A stretch of DNA of 64,000 nt from Streptomyces seoulensis (GCA_013364255.1 CP054936.1:1364001-1428000); one strand, 5' to 3'. Counted from the first letter of the stretch, positions 33,288 through 41,937 are shown. The notes: generated by a model from the letters alone, not told the origin. Made by a program: numbers and translations.

Positions 33288-33306
33288 CTAAACCGTGTCG
33301 GTTTAG
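33288..33306. promoter_or_regulatory. TetR operator palindrome
   Basis: CTAAACC-GTGTC-GGTTTAG is a perfect 7-bp-arm dyad, 55 bp before the TetR ATG and 93 bp before the permease ATG. AT-rich arms in a GC-rich region support an operator role for the neighbouring TetR. Confidence 0.8.
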
Positions 33307-33361
33307 GTAATGTAGACGGCCGCCTACGATCGGGGAAGACCTCACGTCAGGAGAACGAAAT

Positions 33362-33967
33362 ATGGGGCGGCCGCGAAAGGCTCTGCTCGACCGGGGGCGC
33401 ATCGGTCGTACGGCCCTCGAACTCGTCGACGAGACGGGCGACTTCACCGTCCCCGAGATCGCGCGCAGGCTCGGGGTGCAGACCGCGTCCGTGTATCACC
33501 ACGTGGAGGGCCGGGCCGGGGTGATCGAGCTGCTGCGGGAGCGGGTGGTCGACGACCTGGACCCCGCCGCGCTCGGCGTGCGCCCCTGGGACGCCGCCCT
33601 GGCGGCCTGGGCGCACTCCTACCGCGCGGCCTTCGCCGCCCACCCGCGGGCCGTCTCCATGCTGATGACCTCGCCGGTGCGGGCGCCGCGGGTGATCGAG
33701 CAGTACGAGCGGGTGGCCGGCCTGCTGCTGGAGGCGGGGTTCGCTCCGGAGACGGTCATGCCGGTCATCACCGGGCTGGACAACATCGTCCTCGGCTCGG
33801 CCCTGGACATGTCGGCCCCCGAGGTGATGTGGGTGGTGGGGGAGGAGTCCCAGGCCCCGCGACTCGCCCTGGCGCAGGCCGCCACGGGGCCGGCCCGGGC
33901 CGACCGCGCCTTCGAACTGACCCTGGCGGGCTTCCTGGCCCACTGCCGGGGCCTCCTGGGCGCCTGA
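33362..33967 (+). CDS. TetR-family regulator
   Basis: This 201-aa protein has an HTH around residues 28-50 (VPEIARRLGVQTASVYHHV) and a TetR_C-like helical domain. The ATG at 33362 follows TCAGGAGAACGAAAT. It probably represses itself and the APC permease-amidohydrolase operon through the 33288-33306 palindrome. Confidence 0.9.
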   Translation: MGRPRKALLDRGRIGRTALELVDETGDFTVPEIARRLGVQTASVYHHVEGRAGVIELLRERVVDDLDPAALGVRPWDAALAAWAHSYRAAFAAHPRAVSMLMTSPVRAPRVIEQYERVAGLLLEAGFAPETVMPVITGLDNIVLGSALDMSAPEVMWVVGEESQAPRLALAQAATGPARADRAFELTLAGFLAHCRGLLGA

Positions 33968-34000
33968 TCCCGGGCGCCTCGGCACGAGCCAGGCGTCCGG

Positions 34001-34456
34001 TCAGCCGGCCTCCGGATCTCCGGCCGCCCGGCGCAGGAGGTCCAGGAACTGCTCGCGTTCCCCGGGTGTGAACGGGGCGAGCATGTGCTCGCTCACCTCC
34101 GCGACCGCGGGGGCGAGGCGGTGGACCAGCTCCGCGCCCTCGTCGGTGACGCGCACCAGCTTGCGCCTGCGGTCGCTCTCGTCCCGGGCGATCTCCAACA
34201 GCCCCCGGCGGCGCAGCCGTTCGAGCAGGGGCGCGGCGGTCGACTTGTCGAGCCGGGCCCGTGCGCCGAGGGTGCCCTGGTCCATGCCGCCATGGGCGTC
34301 CAGCAGGCTCAGCACGGTGAACTGCGGCCCGGTGAGGTCCTGGTGGACCCGCTCGTACCAGAGCCGGTTGTGCGTCTGGTTCAACTGCCTTGCCAGCGGG
34401 CCGACTCCGGCCAGCGCGTCCAGGGGAGTGGGCCGGGCCGCCTTCTCGCGCGCCAT
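34001..34456 (-). CDS. MarR-family regulator
   Basis: This 151-aa winged-helix protein has LTGPQFTVLSLLDAHGGMDQ, LGARARLDKSTAAPLLERL and the wing DESDRRRKLVRVTDEG. ATG at 34456. It is divergent from a UbiD-type decarboxylase across a 44-bp nested palindrome, so a phenolic-acid-type ligand is plausible. Confidence 0.9.
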   Translation of the reverse strand: MAREKAARPTPLDALAGVGPLARQLNQTHNRLWYERVHQDLTGPQFTVLSLLDAHGGMDQGTLGARARLDKSTAAPLLERLRRRGLLEIARDESDRRRKLVRVTDEGAELVHRLAPAVAEVSEHMLAPFTPGEREQFLDLLRRAAGDPEAG

Positions 34457-34484
34457 CGTCTCCGCCTCCGCCTCGGTTGATCAG

Positions 34485-34528
34485 GACGTACACGTACTAT
34501 AACGTGCGGCATATAGGACGCGTACGTC
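34485..34528. promoter_or_regulatory. 44-bp nested palindrome, MarR operator
   Basis: Symmetric elements GACGTAC-N5-CTATA-N10-TATAG-N5-GTACGTC span 34485-34528, with identical 5-bp gaps on each side. It lies 28 bp before the MarR ATG and 84 bp before the UbiD ATG. The size suggests two MarR dimers binding side by side or promoters facing each other. Confidence 0.8.
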
Positions 34529-34612
34529 ATAACTGTGTGTGACGTCGCTCCGGCACGACGGTTCCGCGCCCGGCCGCGCGGTCCGCCCCTCGCCCACCGG
34601 AAAGGCACCGCC

Positions 34613-36130
34613 ATGACCCAACGCGGCAGCGCGCTCAACTTCCGCGACTTCGTCACCGAGCTGCTCGCCACCGGTGACGCGGTCGACATCCGGGTGCCGG
34701 TCAGCCCCACCCTGGAGGTCGGAGCCGTCACCAGGCGGGTCTACGACACCAGGAGCCCCGCCCCGCTCTTCGGCGACCTGACCGAGGGCGCACCCGGGTT
34801 CCGGATCCTCGGCGCCCCCGCCGGACTGAGCGGGGTGCCGGGGCAGCCCTACGGCCGGCTCGCCGCGCACTTCGGCCTCCCGCGCGACACCACACCGCGC
34901 GACCTGCTGGAAAAGCTCGTCTCCGCCATGAAGGCCCGCCCCGTGCCGCCGCGGATCGTGCCGACCGGCCCCTGCAAGGAGAACGTCCTCACCGGCGCCG
35001 ACGTCGACCTGACGCGGTTCCCGGTGCCGCTGCTGCACGAGCAGGACGGCGGGCGCTACTTCGGGACGTACGGCTTCCACGTGGTGCGCACCCCGGACGG
35101 GCGCTGGACGAGCTGGTCGGTCAGCCGCACCATGCTGCACGGCCGCGACACGCTGGTCGGCCCGGCCATGCCGCAGCAGCACCTCGGCATGATCCACCGC
35201 ATGTGGGCCGACCGGGGCGAGCGCACCCCCTGGGCCATGGTCCTGGGCGCCCCGCCGGCCGCCCTGGCCGCCGCCGGGATGCCGCTGCCCGCCGAGGTCG
35301 ACGAGAGCGGCTACGTCGGCGCCCTGACCGGCAGCCCGGTCGACGTGGTCCGCACCGAGACCAACGGCCTGTACGTGCCCGCCAACTCCGAGATCGTGCT
35401 GGAGGGGTACATCAGCCCCGACGAGACCGCGCCCGAGGGGCCGATGGGGGAGTACCACGGGTACGCCTTCGCGGAGAGCAAGCCGCAGCCCGTCTTCCAC
35501 GTCGAGGCCGTGACGCACCGCGACCGGGCCGTCCTGCCCGTCTGCGTGGCCGGTCTGCCGCCGGAGGAGAACCACACCATCTGGGGCACGATGATCTCCG
35601 CCACCGGCCTGGACCTGCTGCGCTCCAGCGGCCTGCCCGTCTCGTTCGCCTGGTGCTCCTACGAGGCCGCCACCTGCTGGATGGTGGTGGCCGTCGACAT
35701 CCGGCGGCTGGCGCGCACACGGATGACGGAACGGGAACTGGCCGACGCGGTCGCCGAGGTGCTCTTCGGCTCGCACACCGGGTGGCTGGTGCCCAAGGTC
35801 CTGCTGGTGGCCGACGACATCGACATCACCGACATCGACCAGGTGGTGTGGGCCATGGCCACCCGCAGCCACCCCGCCACCGGCCACCACGTCTACCCGG
35901 ACGCCCCCGGCATCCCGATGGTCCCCTACCTCACCGAGGAGGAGGTGCGCGCCGGCCGCGGCGGGAAGTGTGTCGTCAGCTGTCTGCTGCCCGAGCAGTT
36001 CGACGGCGTGACCCGGGGCGTCACGGCGTCGTTCGACAACTCCTTCCCCGAGGACGTACGCCGGCACGTCACCGCGCACTGGGCCGACTACGGCTTCCCG
36101 GCGGCGGACCGGCGCGGTCACCGGCCCTGA
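34613..36130 (+). CDS. UbiD-family prenylated-FMN decarboxylase
   Basis: This 505-aa protein resembles UbiD/Fdc1/vanillate decarboxylases. TYGFHVVRTPDGRWTSWSVS (near residue 155) and the catalytic Glu pair region ETAPEGPMGEYHGYA (near residue 275) are present, as is the C-terminal SFDNSFPEDV. Such enzymes decarboxylate aromatic or acrylic acids with prFMN. No flavin prenyltransferase (UbiX) gene is adjacent, so the cofactor must come from elsewhere. The ATG at 34613 follows GGAAAGGCACCGCC. It is probably induced by its substrate through the divergent MarR. Confidence 0.9.
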   Translation: MTQRGSALNFRDFVTELLATGDAVDIRVPVSPTLEVGAVTRRVYDTRSPAPLFGDLTEGAPGFRILGAPAGLSGVPGQPYGRLAAHFGLPRDTTPRDLLEKLVSAMKARPVPPRIVPTGPCKENVLTGADVDLTRFPVPLLHEQDGGRYFGTYGFHVVRTPDGRWTSWSVSRTMLHGRDTLVGPAMPQQHLGMIHRMWADRGERTPWAMVLGAPPAALAAAGMPLPAEVDESGYVGALTGSPVDVVRTETNGLYVPANSEIVLEGYISPDETAPEGPMGEYHGYAFAESKPQPVFHVEAVTHRDRAVLPVCVAGLPPEENHTIWGTMISATGLDLLRSSGLPVSFAWCSYEAATCWMVVAVDIRRLARTRMTERELADAVAEVLFGSHTGWLVPKVLLVADDIDITDIDQVVWAMATRSHPATGHHVYPDAPGIPMVPYLTEEEVRAGRGGKCVVSCLLPEQFDGVTRGVTASFDNSFPEDVRRHVTAHWADYGFPAADRRGHRP

Positions 36131-36205
36131 GGCGGCCGTCCGGCTTCAGCGGTCCTGAGGGGGCCGTCCGGTTTCACCGGTCCTGAGGCGGCCGTCCGGC
36201 TGCCT
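36126..36205. repeat. 28-bp tandem repeat (about 2.8 copies)
   Basis: CCTGAGG(C/G)GGCCGTCCGG-type units start at 36126, 36154 and 36182. They span the stop of the UbiD gene and the 3' end of the converging DUF899 gene. Confidence 0.85.
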
Positions 36206-36892
36206 CGGCATCCGGTCCGTACAGCGCGGCGATGTCCTCGGACCTCGGCCACCGGCTGTAGGCGGGGGACTGCGGCCACCCCTCGGGCGCACCTCCTGCC
36301 ACTCCTCCTGCCGTCCGTAGGGCAGCAGGTCGATGAGCGCGAAGGTGTGGGTGAGCTGCTCGATGCCCCGGCCGCCGGTGTGCCAGGTGCGGTACACGGT
36401 GTCCGCGTCGCGCAGGAACACGTTCATCCCGAACACTCCCCCGGGCGGTGCGCCGACGTCGGCCCCGAAGGAGCTGCCGGCGGTGGAGTACCAGGGCAGC
36501 CGGTTGCCGACCCGCCGCCGGTAGGCGAGCGCCTCGTCGATCGGGCCCTGGGTGACGACGACGAAACGCGCGTCGTAGGCGTCCAGGAAGTCCGGCCGGG
36601 TGAACTGCGCGGTGAAGCCCGTGCACCCCGGGCACTGCCACTCCTCGCCGGGGAACCACATGTGGTGGTAGACGATCAGCTGCCTCTTGCCGTCGAAGAC
36701 GTCCACCAGCCGGATCGGGCCGTCCTCGCCTTCGAGGGTGTAGTCGGGCAGCTCCACCATCGGCAGGCGACGGCGCTCGGCGGCGATGGCGTCCAGCTCC
36801 CGGGTCGCGGCCTTCTCCCGGGCGCGCAGTTCCTGGAGCCGGCGCTCCCAGGTGGCGGTGTCGACGACGGGTGGCAGTGCGTGGCTGGTCAT
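36174..36892 (-). pseudogene. DUF899 thioredoxin-like protein gene with C-terminal frameshift
   Basis: From ATG 36892 (GAGG upstream) the frame encodes a DUF899 protein: MVELPDYTLEGEDGPIRLVD, the redox motif QCPGCTGFTAQF, and LIVYHHMWFPGEEW. After GRQEEWQE (near 36290) the original frame diverges into Arg/Pro-rich sequence. The expected family ending (EGWPQSPAYSRWP, SEDIAALYG) is found in the next frame and stops at 36174. A single-base loss near 36287 explains this. The thioredoxin-like core is intact, so a product with an altered tail might still be made. Confidence 0.75.
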
Positions 36893-36966
36893 GATCGCCT
36901 CACGGAGTTCGGGCGCGGCTGTCACGGACACGGGGGTGGACCCGGCCGGGCCCCGGAACTCATCAT

Positions 36967-38451
36967 TCACCGATCCGCGGCGGCCCGCCGCGCGGCGGCG
37001 GCAGGGGCGGCCGGCGCGCCCTCCCCGGTCCTGGGCGGCTCGCGCAGGACGGCCGCGGCGACCACCGCGGCCGCGAGGACGAAGCAGGCGCCGACCCGGA
37101 AGGCGAGCCGGTAGCCGTCGGTGAGGGCGTCGGCCCGGGCGGCCCCGTCGCCCGGCAGGGCGCCGGTGTGCGACGCGGCCAGGGTGCTCAGCACCGCGAG
37201 ACCGAGCGAGGCGCCGACCTGCTGCACCGTGTTGAACATGCCGGACGCCAGTCCCGAGTCCCGCGGTGTGGCGCCCGACATGGCCAGTCCGGCCAGGGCC
37301 GGCATCGCCAGACCGAAGCCGACGCCGAGCAGCACGGTCGCCGGGAAGACGTCGGTGAGGTAGGCGCCGTCCGCCGAGACCAGACCGAGCAGGCCGAGCC
37401 CGCCGGCGATGAGGAGGAGAGCCGCCAGCAGCACCGAGCGGGAACCGGACCTCGCGACGAGCCGGGGCGCGAGGAACAGCGACATCGCGCCGATGAGCAG
37501 GGAGACGGGAAGCACGCCCAGACCGGTGCGCACCTCGTCGAAGCCGAGCACCTTCCGCAGGTACAGCACGACCAGGAACTGGAAGCCGAACATGCCGGCG
37601 ACCAGCAGGGCGTGCGTGGCGAGGGCGCCGGTGACGTTGCGGAAGCGGAACATCCGGGGCGGCAGCAGCGGATCGGCCGCCCTGGCCTGGCGCACCCCGA
37701 ACGCCGCGAGCAGCACGAGGGCGCCGAGGCCGCAGCCGAGGGTGTGCGCGGAGCCGAGACCGTGGTCCGACACCGAGACCACGGTGTAGACGGCCAGCAT
37801 GAGCGCGGCCGTGATCAGACCGGCGCCGGGCGCGTCGGTGCTCCTGCCCCGGCCCGTGCCCCGCTCCGGACGCAGCCCGCGCCGGGCCGCGAGGACGGCC
37901 GCGGCGCCGATCGGCACGTTGACGAAGAAGATCCAGTGCCAGCTGAGGGCCTGCGTCAGCACCCCGCCCAGCAGCAGGCCGAGCGTGCCGCCCGCGGACT
38001 GCACGAAGCTGTAGACGCCGATCGCCTTCGCCCGCTCGACCGGCTCGGTGAACAGGGTGACGACCATGGCGAGGGTGACGGAGGACGTCACCGCGCCGCC
38101 CGCGCCCTGCACGAAACGGGCGACGAGCAGCGTGCCCGCGTCCGGAGCCAGGCCGCACAGCAGGGAGGCGGCGGTGAAGACGGCCAGACCGGTGACGAAC
38201 ACGCGCTTGCGGCCGAGGAGATCACCGAACCGGCCCGCGAGCAGCAGCAGTCCGCCGAACGGGATCAGATACGCGTTGACCACCCAGCCGAGCCCGGCCG
38301 GGGAGAAGCCCAGACTCTCCTGAACGGCCGGCAGCGCGACGTTCACGACGGTGCCGTCCAGGATCACCATCAGCTGGCCGACGCAGAGGATGGCCAGCGC
38401 GCGCCGGCGGGACGCCTGACCTGCCGGGGGATACACGGCGTGAGCGGACAT
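36967..38451 (-). CDS. MFS drug exporter, DHA2 family (14 helices)
   Basis: This 494-aa protein has DHA2 motifs: DGTVVNVALPAVQESLG in the first helix, GRFGDLLGRKRVFV (motif A), and GPxLGG-like GLLLGGVLTQALSWHWIFFVN (read in parts). ATG at 38451 has AAGGAAGG upstream. It is divergent from an HxlR regulator with a GTTAC-N14-GTAAC dyad between, so expression is probably induced by a compound sensed by HxlR. Confidence 0.92.
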   Translation of the reverse strand: MSAHAVYPPAGQASRRRALAILCVGQLMVILDGTVVNVALPAVQESLGFSPAGLGWVVNAYLIPFGGLLLLAGRFGDLLGRKRVFVTGLAVFTAASLLCGLAPDAGTLLVARFVQGAGGAVTSSVTLAMVVTLFTEPVERAKAIGVYSFVQSAGGTLGLLLGGVLTQALSWHWIFFVNVPIGAAAVLAARRGLRPERGTGRGRSTDAPGAGLITAALMLAVYTVVSVSDHGLGSAHTLGCGLGALVLLAAFGVRQARAADPLLPPRMFRFRNVTGALATHALLVAGMFGFQFLVVLYLRKVLGFDEVRTGLGVLPVSLLIGAMSLFLAPRLVARSGSRSVLLAALLLIAGGLGLLGLVSADGAYLTDVFPATVLLGVGFGLAMPALAGLAMSGATPRDSGLASGMFNTVQQVGASLGLAVLSTLAASHTGALPGDGAARADALTDGYRLAFRVGACFVLAAAVVAAAVLREPPRTGEGAPAAPAAAARRAAADR

Positions 38452-38540
38452 GGAAGTGCCTTCCTTGAGGGGCCGCTTTGTTACGGAGTCCATCGTGTGT
38501 AACCATGCCGACGCGCGGAAGGAGGCACTTTTATGTCTCG
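38447..38540. promoter_or_regulatory. HxlR operator within mirrored translation-start regions
   Basis: GTTAC (38480-38484) and GTAAC (38499-38503) form a dyad in the 81-bp divergent spacer. The flanking start regions of both genes are themselves inverted copies: AAGGAAGGCACTT before the MFS ATG and AAGGAGGCACTT before the HxlR ATG. The whole spacer is therefore a large imperfect palindrome. Confidence 0.7.
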
Positions 38541-38928
38541 CAGTCACACGGATGTGACCGACCAGGTGGAGAACCCGGCGTGTCCGGTCAGCGAGGTCCT
38601 GGACCGGGTGGCGGGGAAGTGGGCCATCGGCATCCTCGTCGCCGCGGCGAAGGGCCCGGTGCGCTTCAGCGAGCTGGAGCGCACCATCGACGGCATCAGC
38701 CGCCGGATGCTCACCCTGAACCTGCGCAAACTGGAGCGCGAGGGCCTGCTGACGCGGACCGTCTACCCGACGGTGCCGCCCAAGGTCGAGTACGCGTGCA
38801 CCGAGATGGCGCTCGAACTCTACGAAACCCTCCTCTCCCTGGTCGACTGGGCCACCCGCCACAGCGGCGACATCGCCCGCGCCCACGCGGTCTACGACAC
38901 CGCGCACACCGTCGCCCCCGCACCCTGA
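38533..38928 (+). CDS. HxlR-family HTH regulator
   Basis: This 131-aa protein has the N-terminal conserved Cys (NPACPVSEVLDRVAGKWAI) and the winged helix FSELERTIDGISRRMLTLNL, LRKLEREGLLTRTVYPTVPP. The single conserved Cys is typical of the redox- or aldehyde-sensing branch. ATG at 38533 with GAAGGAGG upstream. It likely regulates the divergent DHA2 exporter. Confidence 0.92.
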   Translation: MSRSHTDVTDQVENPACPVSEVLDRVAGKWAIGILVAAAKGPVRFSELERTIDGISRRMLTLNLRKLEREGLLTRTVYPTVPPKVEYACTEMALELYETLLSLVDWATRHSGDIARAHAVYDTAHTVAPAP

Positions 38929-38962
38929 CCCGGGGGCCCGCCCCCGTCGCCGCGGACACGAG

Positions 38963-38993
38963 TTGACCCTCCCCCCGCGTCAGGCCCGAGGCT
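38963..38993 (+). promoter_or_regulatory. MerR-type promoter with 19-bp spacer
   Basis: TTGACC (38963-38968) and GAGGCT (38988-38993) are separated by 19 bp, the over-long spacer expected for MerR-activated promoters. The spacer is C-rich with a weak CCT/AGG dyad. It lies 24 bp before the MerR start, implying autoregulation. Confidence 0.55.
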
Positions 38994-39016
38994 GGAGGCC
39001 GACGGAAGGACGGGAG

Positions 39017-39817
39017 ATGAACTACTCCGTGGGGCAGGTCTCGGCGTTCGCCGGGGTGACGGTGCGCACCCTGCATCACTACGACAAGGCGGGACTGCTC
39101 TCGCCCAGCGGGCGCAGCGACGCCGGCTACCGGCTCTACGACGACGCCGACCTGGTCCGGCTCCAGCAGATCCTCTTCTACCGCGAACTCGGCTTCCCGC
39201 TCGACGAGATCACCGCGATCCTCAGCGACCCGCAGGCCAACGCGGTGGATCACCTGCGGGCCCGGCAACGGCAGTTGAGCGAGGAGATCGCCAGGCTGCG
39301 ACGGCTGGCCGAGGTGGCGCAGCGCGCGATCGAGGTCCAGCAGACCGGGGTGTCACTGACCCCCGAAGAACGCTTCGAGGTGTTCGGCGAGATCACCTTC
39401 GACCTGAGCTACGCGACCGAGGCGGAGCTGAAGTGGGCGCACTCGCACGGGCAGCGCGAGGCGATGGCGCGCGCCGCCGCCCACACCAAGGAGGACTGGG
39501 CGCACCTCATGCGCGAGGCCGGCGCCTGGCGGGCGGAGCTGCTCGCGGCCTGGGACGAGGGCGAACCGAGCGACGGCGAACGGGCCATGGACCTGGCCGA
39601 GGAGCACCGGCTGCACATCTCCCGCTGGTTCACCGCCTGCCCGCCCGACATGCACCGGCGCATCGCGGACGACTTCGCCGCCGACCCGCGCGCCTTCGCC
39701 CTGGTCGTACCGCCCTCGCAGCAACGGCCGGGCCTGGCCGCCTACTTGTGCAAGGCGGTCCACGCCAACGCCGCCCGCCGCGCAGACGGCCGTACCCCCC
39801 TGGAGGAGAACCGATGA
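39017..39817 (+). CDS. MerR-family regulator with TipAS-like domain
   Basis: This 266-aa protein has a MerR HTH (YSVGQVSAFAGVTVRTLHHY) and a dimerisation helix near residues 80-110. The C-terminal helical domain (LTPEERFEVFGEITFDLSYA, then KWAHSHGQREAMARAAAHTK) resembles the TipAS drug-binding domain. TipA-type regulators bind thiopeptides or other amphipathic drugs and activate their own promoter. ATG at 39017. Its stop overlaps the glycosyltransferase start as ATGA, so the two are translated together. Confidence 0.9.
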   Translation: MNYSVGQVSAFAGVTVRTLHHYDKAGLLSPSGRSDAGYRLYDDADLVRLQQILFYRELGFPLDEITAILSDPQANAVDHLRARQRQLSEEIARLRRLAEVAQRAIEVQQTGVSLTPEERFEVFGEITFDLSYATEAELKWAHSHGQREAMARAAAHTKEDWAHLMREAGAWRAELLAAWDEGEPSDGERAMDLAEEHRLHISRWFTACPPDMHRRIADDFAADPRAFALVVPPSQQRPGLAAYLCKAVHANAARRADGRTPLEENR

Positions 39818-41028
39818 GGATCCTGATCGCCGCGGCCGGATCGCGCGGCGACATCGCGCCGTACACGGGCCTGGGCGCCGCACTGCACCGGGCCGGACAC
39901 GACGTCGCCCTCGCCACCACCGACGCCTTCGCGCCCCTGGTTCGCGCGGCGGGACTGGAGTTCCGCGCGCTGCCCGCCGACCCCGCGGTGCGCGGCGGCG
40001 GCACGGGCCGGCGCGAACTGATGCGCGACGCCGCCGCGTTCGTCACCGAGCTGGGCCAGGGGTTCGCCGACGCGATGGCCGACGGCACGGATCTGCTCCT
40101 GCTCTCGACCACCACGGCCCCGCTCGGCTGGCACCTCGCCGAGGCCACCGGCACGCCCAGCCTCGGCGTCTACCTCCAGCCCACCGCACCGACCGGCGAC
40201 TTCCCGCCCGTCGTCACGGGCGCCCGCTCCCTGGGCCGCCCCGCCAACCGCCTGGCCGGCCGCTTCGCGCTGCGCCTGGCCGACCGCCTCTACACCCAGG
40301 CGGTGGCGGAGCTGCGCCACCGCCTGCGCCTGCCCCCGCTCTCCCCGGCCGCGACGCGCCGCCGGCAGGAGCAGGCCGACTGGCCGGTCCTGCACGGCTT
40401 CAGCACGGCACTGGTGCCGCGCCCCGCCGACTGGCGTCCCGGCCTGGACGTGGTGGGCAACTGGTGGCCCCACCACGATCCGGCCGCGCAACTGCCCGCC
40501 CGCTTGGAGGACTTCCTGCGCGCCGGCCCCAGGCCCGTCCTGATCACCTTCGGCAGCATGGCGGCCGGGGACGGCGAGCGGCTGAGCGGGATCGCCGTGG
40601 CGGCCCTGCGCCGCGCCGGGCTGCGCGGCGTCCTCCAGGCCGGCAGTGCCCAACTCGCCGCCGACGGCGACGACGTCCTCACCCTCGGGGACGTACCGCA
40701 CGCCGTGCTCTTCCCCCGGCTGGCCGCGGTGGTCCACCACGCCGGGGCCGGCACCTCGGCCGCCGCGTTGCGCGCCGGAGTGCCCGCGGTCACCGTTCCG
40801 GTCACCGCCGACCAGCCGTTCTGGGCACGCCGCCTGGCAGCGATCGGCGCGGCGCCGGCCCCGATCCCCTTCGCGTTGCTCACCGCCCGGCGGCTGGCCG
40901 ACGCACTCGGGGAGACCGTGCGGCAGTCGGCGTACACCCGGGCCGCCGCGCACGGCGCCCGGCACATGGCGGCCGAGGACGCGGCCGGTCACACCCTCAA
41001 GGCCATCGCGCGACTGGCGGGCGGATGA
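39814..41028 (+). CDS. GT1-family glycosyltransferase (macrolide/MGT-like)
   Basis: This 404-aa enzyme has the N-terminal MRILIAAAGSRGDIAPYTGL motif and the C-terminal nucleotide-sugar motif HHAGAGTSAAALRAGVPAVT followed by Asp-Gln in VTADQPFWARR. It belongs to the UDP/TDP-sugar glycosyltransferases that act on macrolides, sterols and other natural products (GT-B fold). Coupled by ATGA overlap to the TipAS-type activator, it looks like a drug-inducible self-resistance or detoxifying unit; the acceptor is unknown. Confidence 0.9.
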   Translation: MRILIAAAGSRGDIAPYTGLGAALHRAGHDVALATTDAFAPLVRAAGLEFRALPADPAVRGGGTGRRELMRDAAAFVTELGQGFADAMADGTDLLLLSTTTAPLGWHLAEATGTPSLGVYLQPTAPTGDFPPVVTGARSLGRPANRLAGRFALRLADRLYTQAVAELRHRLRLPPLSPAATRRRQEQADWPVLHGFSTALVPRPADWRPGLDVVGNWWPHHDPAAQLPARLEDFLRAGPRPVLITFGSMAAGDGERLSGIAVAALRRAGLRGVLQAGSAQLAADGDDVLTLGDVPHAVLFPRLAAVVHHAGAGTSAAALRAGVPAVTVPVTADQPFWARRLAAIGAAPAPIPFALLTARRLADALGETVRQSAYTRAAAHGARHMAAEDAAGHTLKAIARLAGG

Positions 41029-41059
41029 GGCCGGTGCGGTGCGGCGTCGTCGGCGGAGT

Positions 41060-41908
41060 TCACCGGGCGGTCGCGGCGCGGACCAGGGCCGCGACCGCCG
41101 TCGAGCGGCTGTGCGGGGGCCAGGCGATGACCGTGGTGACGCGGGGTGCGTCGAGGACCGGTACGGCGGTGAGGTCGTCGCCCAGCCCGACGCGGCCCGC
41201 CTCCGGGACGACCGCGCAGGCGCGGCCGAGCGCGATGAGCTGGAAGAGCTGGGTGTGGTCGCGCACCTGCGGGCCGGGACCGTGCGGGAAGGTGCCGTCG
41301 GGGCGCGGCCAGCGGGGCAGCGGCAGGTCGGGCAGGCCGGTGACCTCGGCGAGCAGCAGATGCGGACGGGTGCTGAGCGGGTGGCCGGCCGGGAGGACGG
41401 CGACCTGGCCCTCAGTGTGCAGGTCCTCGGTGTCGAAGCCGGCCGTGTCGTCGAAGGGCCGGTGCAGCAGCGCCACGTCGGCCCGGCCGTCGCGCAGCAC
41501 CGGCGCCTGCTCGCCCGGCCCGCACAGCACGACGTCCACGGCGACCGCGTCGGGCTCGGCGGCGTAGGCGGCGAGGAGTTTCGCCAGCAGTTCGCTGGAG
41601 GCGCCCGCCTTCGCCGCCAGGACCAGGGCGGGCCGGCCGGCCGCGGCGAGCGCGGCCCGGCGGGTGCGCCGCTCGGCCGCCTCGACGGCGTCCAGCGCGG
41701 CCCGCGCCTCCCGCAGCAGCACCGCCCCGGCCCCGGTCAGGGCGATGCCCCGGCCGCCGCGCTCCAGGAGGACGGCGTCCAGACGCCGCTCAAGACCGGC
41801 GATCGCCCGCGACAGCGGGGGCTGGGCGATCCCGAGCCGCCGGGCGGCCCGGCCGAAGTGCAACTCCTCGGCGACCGCGACGAAGTACCGCAGCTCACGT
41901 GTCTCCAC
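41060..41908 (-). CDS. LysR-family regulator
   Basis: This 282-aa protein has an HTH at residues 1-60 (ELRYFVAVAEELHFGRAARR, LGIAQPPLSRAI) and a periplasmic-binding-like sensor domain. The start is GTG at 41908. It is divergent from an SDR gene; a typical ATAC-N7-GTAT LysR box lies in between. Confidence 0.92.
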   Translation of the reverse strand: METRELRYFVAVAEELHFGRAARRLGIAQPPLSRAIAGLERRLDAVLLERGGRGIALTGAGAVLLREARAALDAVEAAERRTRRAALAAAGRPALVLAAKAGASSELLAKLLAAYAAEPDAVAVDVVLCGPGEQAPVLRDGRADVALLHRPFDDTAGFDTEDLHTEGQVAVLPAGHPLSTRPHLLLAEVTGLPDLPLPRWPRPDGTFPHGPGPQVRDHTQLFQLIALGRACAVVPEAGRVGLGDDLTAVPVLDAPRVTTVIAWPPHSRSTAVAALVRAATAR

Positions 41909-41937
41909 CCGGCCAGCGTAACCCCGCCGATCAGCGG

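Noticed and set aside
36967..38907. Start of the DHA2 exporter far upstream, through the HxlR gene
   Set aside because: The open frame extends upstream only as antisense of HxlR; a clear Shine-Dalgarno precedes the ATG at 38451.
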